This document shows positions 14,443 through 15,518 of a stretch of DNA of 15,518 nucleotides, one piece after another (position 1 is the first letter of the stretch; each line of letters starts with the position of its first letter). The position numbers were made by a program, and so were the translations under genes. The stretch is from assembly GCA_014796735.1 (NCBI GenBank), contig JAAVIG010000226.1, positions 1 through 15,518 on the forward strand, read 5' to 3'. A model generated the notes under the pieces. That model was not told the origin of the DNA and ran no database searches. It saw nothing but the letters and a program-made list of their open reading frames with translations. This DNA comes from Oscillospiraceae bacterium. Lineage in GTDB: Bacteria > Bacillota > Clostridia > Oscillospirales > Ruminococcaceae.

Positions 14443-14488
14443 AAAAACGAAGCAGCGCGCATGGGAAGGTATCTTGTGCGCGCCGTTT
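14443..14488 (+). terminator. GC-rich hairpin between the GGDEF-EAL gene and nth, possible terminator
   Basis: GCGCGCA (14455-14461) pairs with TGCGCGC (14477-14483) around a 15-nt loop. AAAAACG before it and CGTTTT after it can extend the stem, leaving five unpaired bases on the left arm and none on the right. The T-run is only four bases, so termination may be partial. The same DNA lies just before a TATAAT (14494-14499) that may start nth transcription. Confidence 0.45.
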
Positions 14489-14518
14489 TACAATATAATT
14501 AAAGGAAATACGAGAAAT

Positions 14519-15151
14519 ATGAAAAATAACAAAAAGCTTTTGGCAAAAAAAGTAATTGCGGCTTTAAACGAAGAATATCCGCAGGTAAAATGCGCTCTTA
14601 CCTTTGAAAAGCCCCATGAACTGCTGATAGCCACGAGACTTTCGGCTCAGTGCACCGACGTAAGAGTAAATAAAGTTACCCCTGCGCTTTTTGAGCGGTT
14701 TCCCGAGATAAAGGATTTCGCCGAAGCTAGCGAGGAGGAAGTGGCCGAATACATACGCTCCTGCGGACTTTTTCAGACCAAATCGCGGGACATTGTAAAA
14801 ATGTGCAGGCAGCTTCATGAGGATTACGGCGATGTTGTGCCCGATACGGTGGAGGAGCTCACCAAGCTGGCGGGAGTCGGCAGAAAAACGGCAAATCTGG
14901 TTGCGGGTGAGCTTTACGGAAAGCCCGCATTTGTATGTGATACTCATGTTATAAGGCTTACCAACAGGATAGGTCTTGCGGCGGGAAAGGACGCCGTTAA
15001 GGTGGAGAATCAGCTCAGAGAAGCGGTTGAGCCGAACGACGGTCTTGGGCTGTGTCACCGTCTTGTGTGGCACGGAAGATTGGTGTGCAGCGCAAGGAAG
15101 CCGCTTTGCGAGAGCTGCTGCTTAAAGGATATCTGCGGCAAAAATATCTGA
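14519..15151 (+). CDS. nth: Endonuclease III (DNA glycosylase/AP lyase)
   Basis: The 210-residue product excises oxidised pyrimidines and cleaves the abasic site in base excision repair. The helix-hairpin-helix LAGVGRKTANLV (117-128) carries the catalytic lysine K123, and CDTHVIRLTNR (140-150) carries the catalytic aspartate D141. The 4Fe-4S cluster ligands C190-x6-C197-x2-C200-x5-C206 have exactly the Escherichia coli spacing; C201 is an extra adjacent cysteine. The length also matches the E. coli enzyme (211). I place the start at 14519 because the family N-terminus (KKLLAKKVIAALNEEYP) begins there and AAAGGA (14501-14506) lies 12 nt upstream. An upstream in-frame ATG at 14438 would add 27 unlike residues running through the hairpin. 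A TATAAT at 14494-14499 may be a -10 box with a poor -35. The HTH gene downstream has its own promoter. Confidence 0.96.
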   Translation: MKNNKKLLAKKVIAALNEEYPQVKCALTFEKPHELLIATRLSAQCTDVRVNKVTPALFERFPEIKDFAEASEEEVAEYIRSCGLFQTKSRDIVKMCRQLHEDYGDVVPDTVEELTKLAGVGRKTANLVAGELYGKPAFVCDTHVIRLTNRIGLAAGKDAVKVENQLREAVEPNDGLGLCHRLVWHGRLVCSARKPLCESCCLKDICGKNI

Positions 15152-15224
15152 TATTTTATTCGGCATAAAAACGGAAGTCGGTATGACAAGCGGATTGGGT
15201 TTTGGCTTTTTGTTCAAAAAACGG

Positions 15225-15253
15225 TTGAATTTGATTTGATTCTGTGTTATAAT
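15225..15253 (+). promoter_or_regulatory. Sigma-A promoter of the XRE-type regulator
   Basis: TTGAAT (15225-15230), 17 bases, TATAAT (15248-15253), with TGT directly before the -10 (extended -10). The hexamers match those of the flavoprotein promoter. Transcription should begin near 15260. No clear terminator for nth was found in 15152-15224. Confidence 0.75.
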
Positions 15254-15291
15254 TAAACTTAATGTGAATAAACGAAAGGAATTACCGAAAA

Positions 15292-15518
15292 ATGAACTAT
15301 AATATCAAAGAGGTTTCCTCCAGATTGAAGTCCACAAGAGAGTATCTTGACATAAGCGTTGAGTTTATGGCGTCCAAAACAAGCACCACCGTCGAGGAAT
15401 ACACAAGTCTGGAAAACGGAGAAAAGGATTTTTCCCTGTCTTTCCTTAATTCCTGCGCGGAAGCGCTGGGCATCGAGATGATAGAACTGCTGACAGGCAG
15501 CGAGCCTAAGCTGCAAAC
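15292..15518 (+). CDS. XRE-family helix-turn-helix regulator, probably with a C-terminal cupin domain (3' partial)
   Basis: An open frame runs from ATG 15292 to the window edge (75 full codons). It starts MNYNIKEVSSRLKSTREYL and continues with a helix-turn-helix pattern SVEFMASKTSTTVEEYTSLE, then FLNSCAEALGIEMIELLTG and SEPKL. This order closely resembles the N-terminus of HTH-cupin regulators that sit beside AMP-forming acyl-CoA synthetase genes in Clostridia, where the segment after LLTGExPKL leads into a cupin. The cupin itself is outside the window, so that part is inference. AAAGGA (15275-15280) lies 11 nt upstream. Confidence 0.8.
   Translation, partial: MNYNIKEVSSRLKSTREYLDISVEFMASKTSTTVEEYTSLENGEKDFSLSFLNSCAEALGIEMIELLTGSEPKLQ

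Overview
The window looks like chromosomal DNA of an anaerobic, endospore-forming Clostridia member (Bacillota). It carries spoVT, strong AAAGGA-type ribosome binding sites, AT-rich sigma-A promoters, a thioredoxin-reductase-like flavoprotein of the clostridial ferredoxin-linked type, and a UvrX/YolD-like translesion module. The family level (Ruminococcaceae/Oscillospiraceae-like) is only an impression. No rRNA, tRNA, CRISPR array, insertion sequence or prophage was seen. Two short palindromic, MITE-like repeats sit in intergenic gaps.

Layout. Bases 1-434 are the C-terminal receiver domain of a probable hybrid histidine kinase cut by the window edge. After a clean sigma-A promoter, 619-5430 encodes a 1603-residue protein joining a DnaQ-like exonuclease domain, a cysteine cluster, a RecQ-type SF2 helicase, winged-helix-like linkers and a complete UvrD-type SF1 helicase. 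It converges with sfsA (minus strand, 5436-6110), which has a perfect consensus promoter. A hairpin-rich repeat (6232-6439) separates sfsA from spoVT (6562-7104) and its terminator. A second repeat (7193-7286) lies in the 5' leader of a flavoprotein gene (7314-8177). That protein keeps the CxxC redox pair but lacks the NADPH-binding motifs.

Bases 8390-11451 look like a damage-response island: a self-cleaving XRE/S24 (LexA/CI-like) repressor, a Y-family polymerase and a YolD-like protein. A minus-strand nicotinamidase-like gene (9139-9669) lies between repressor and polymerase. Paired palindromes in the repressor promoter and tandem repeats upstream of the polymerase are candidate operators.

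Bases 11727-14378 encode a cytoplasmic PAS-PocR-GAF-GGDEF-EAL protein whose GGDEF signature is lost and whose EAL site is altered, so it is more likely a receptor or scaffold than a c-di-GMP enzyme. Its Shine-Dalgarno is separated from the start codon by a GC-rich hairpin. Then come nth (endonuclease III, 14519-15151) and the start of an XRE-type regulator (15292 to the edge). DNA repair is the recurrent theme (RecQ-UvrD fusion, translesion polymerase with repressor, Nth), although these genes are not one operon.
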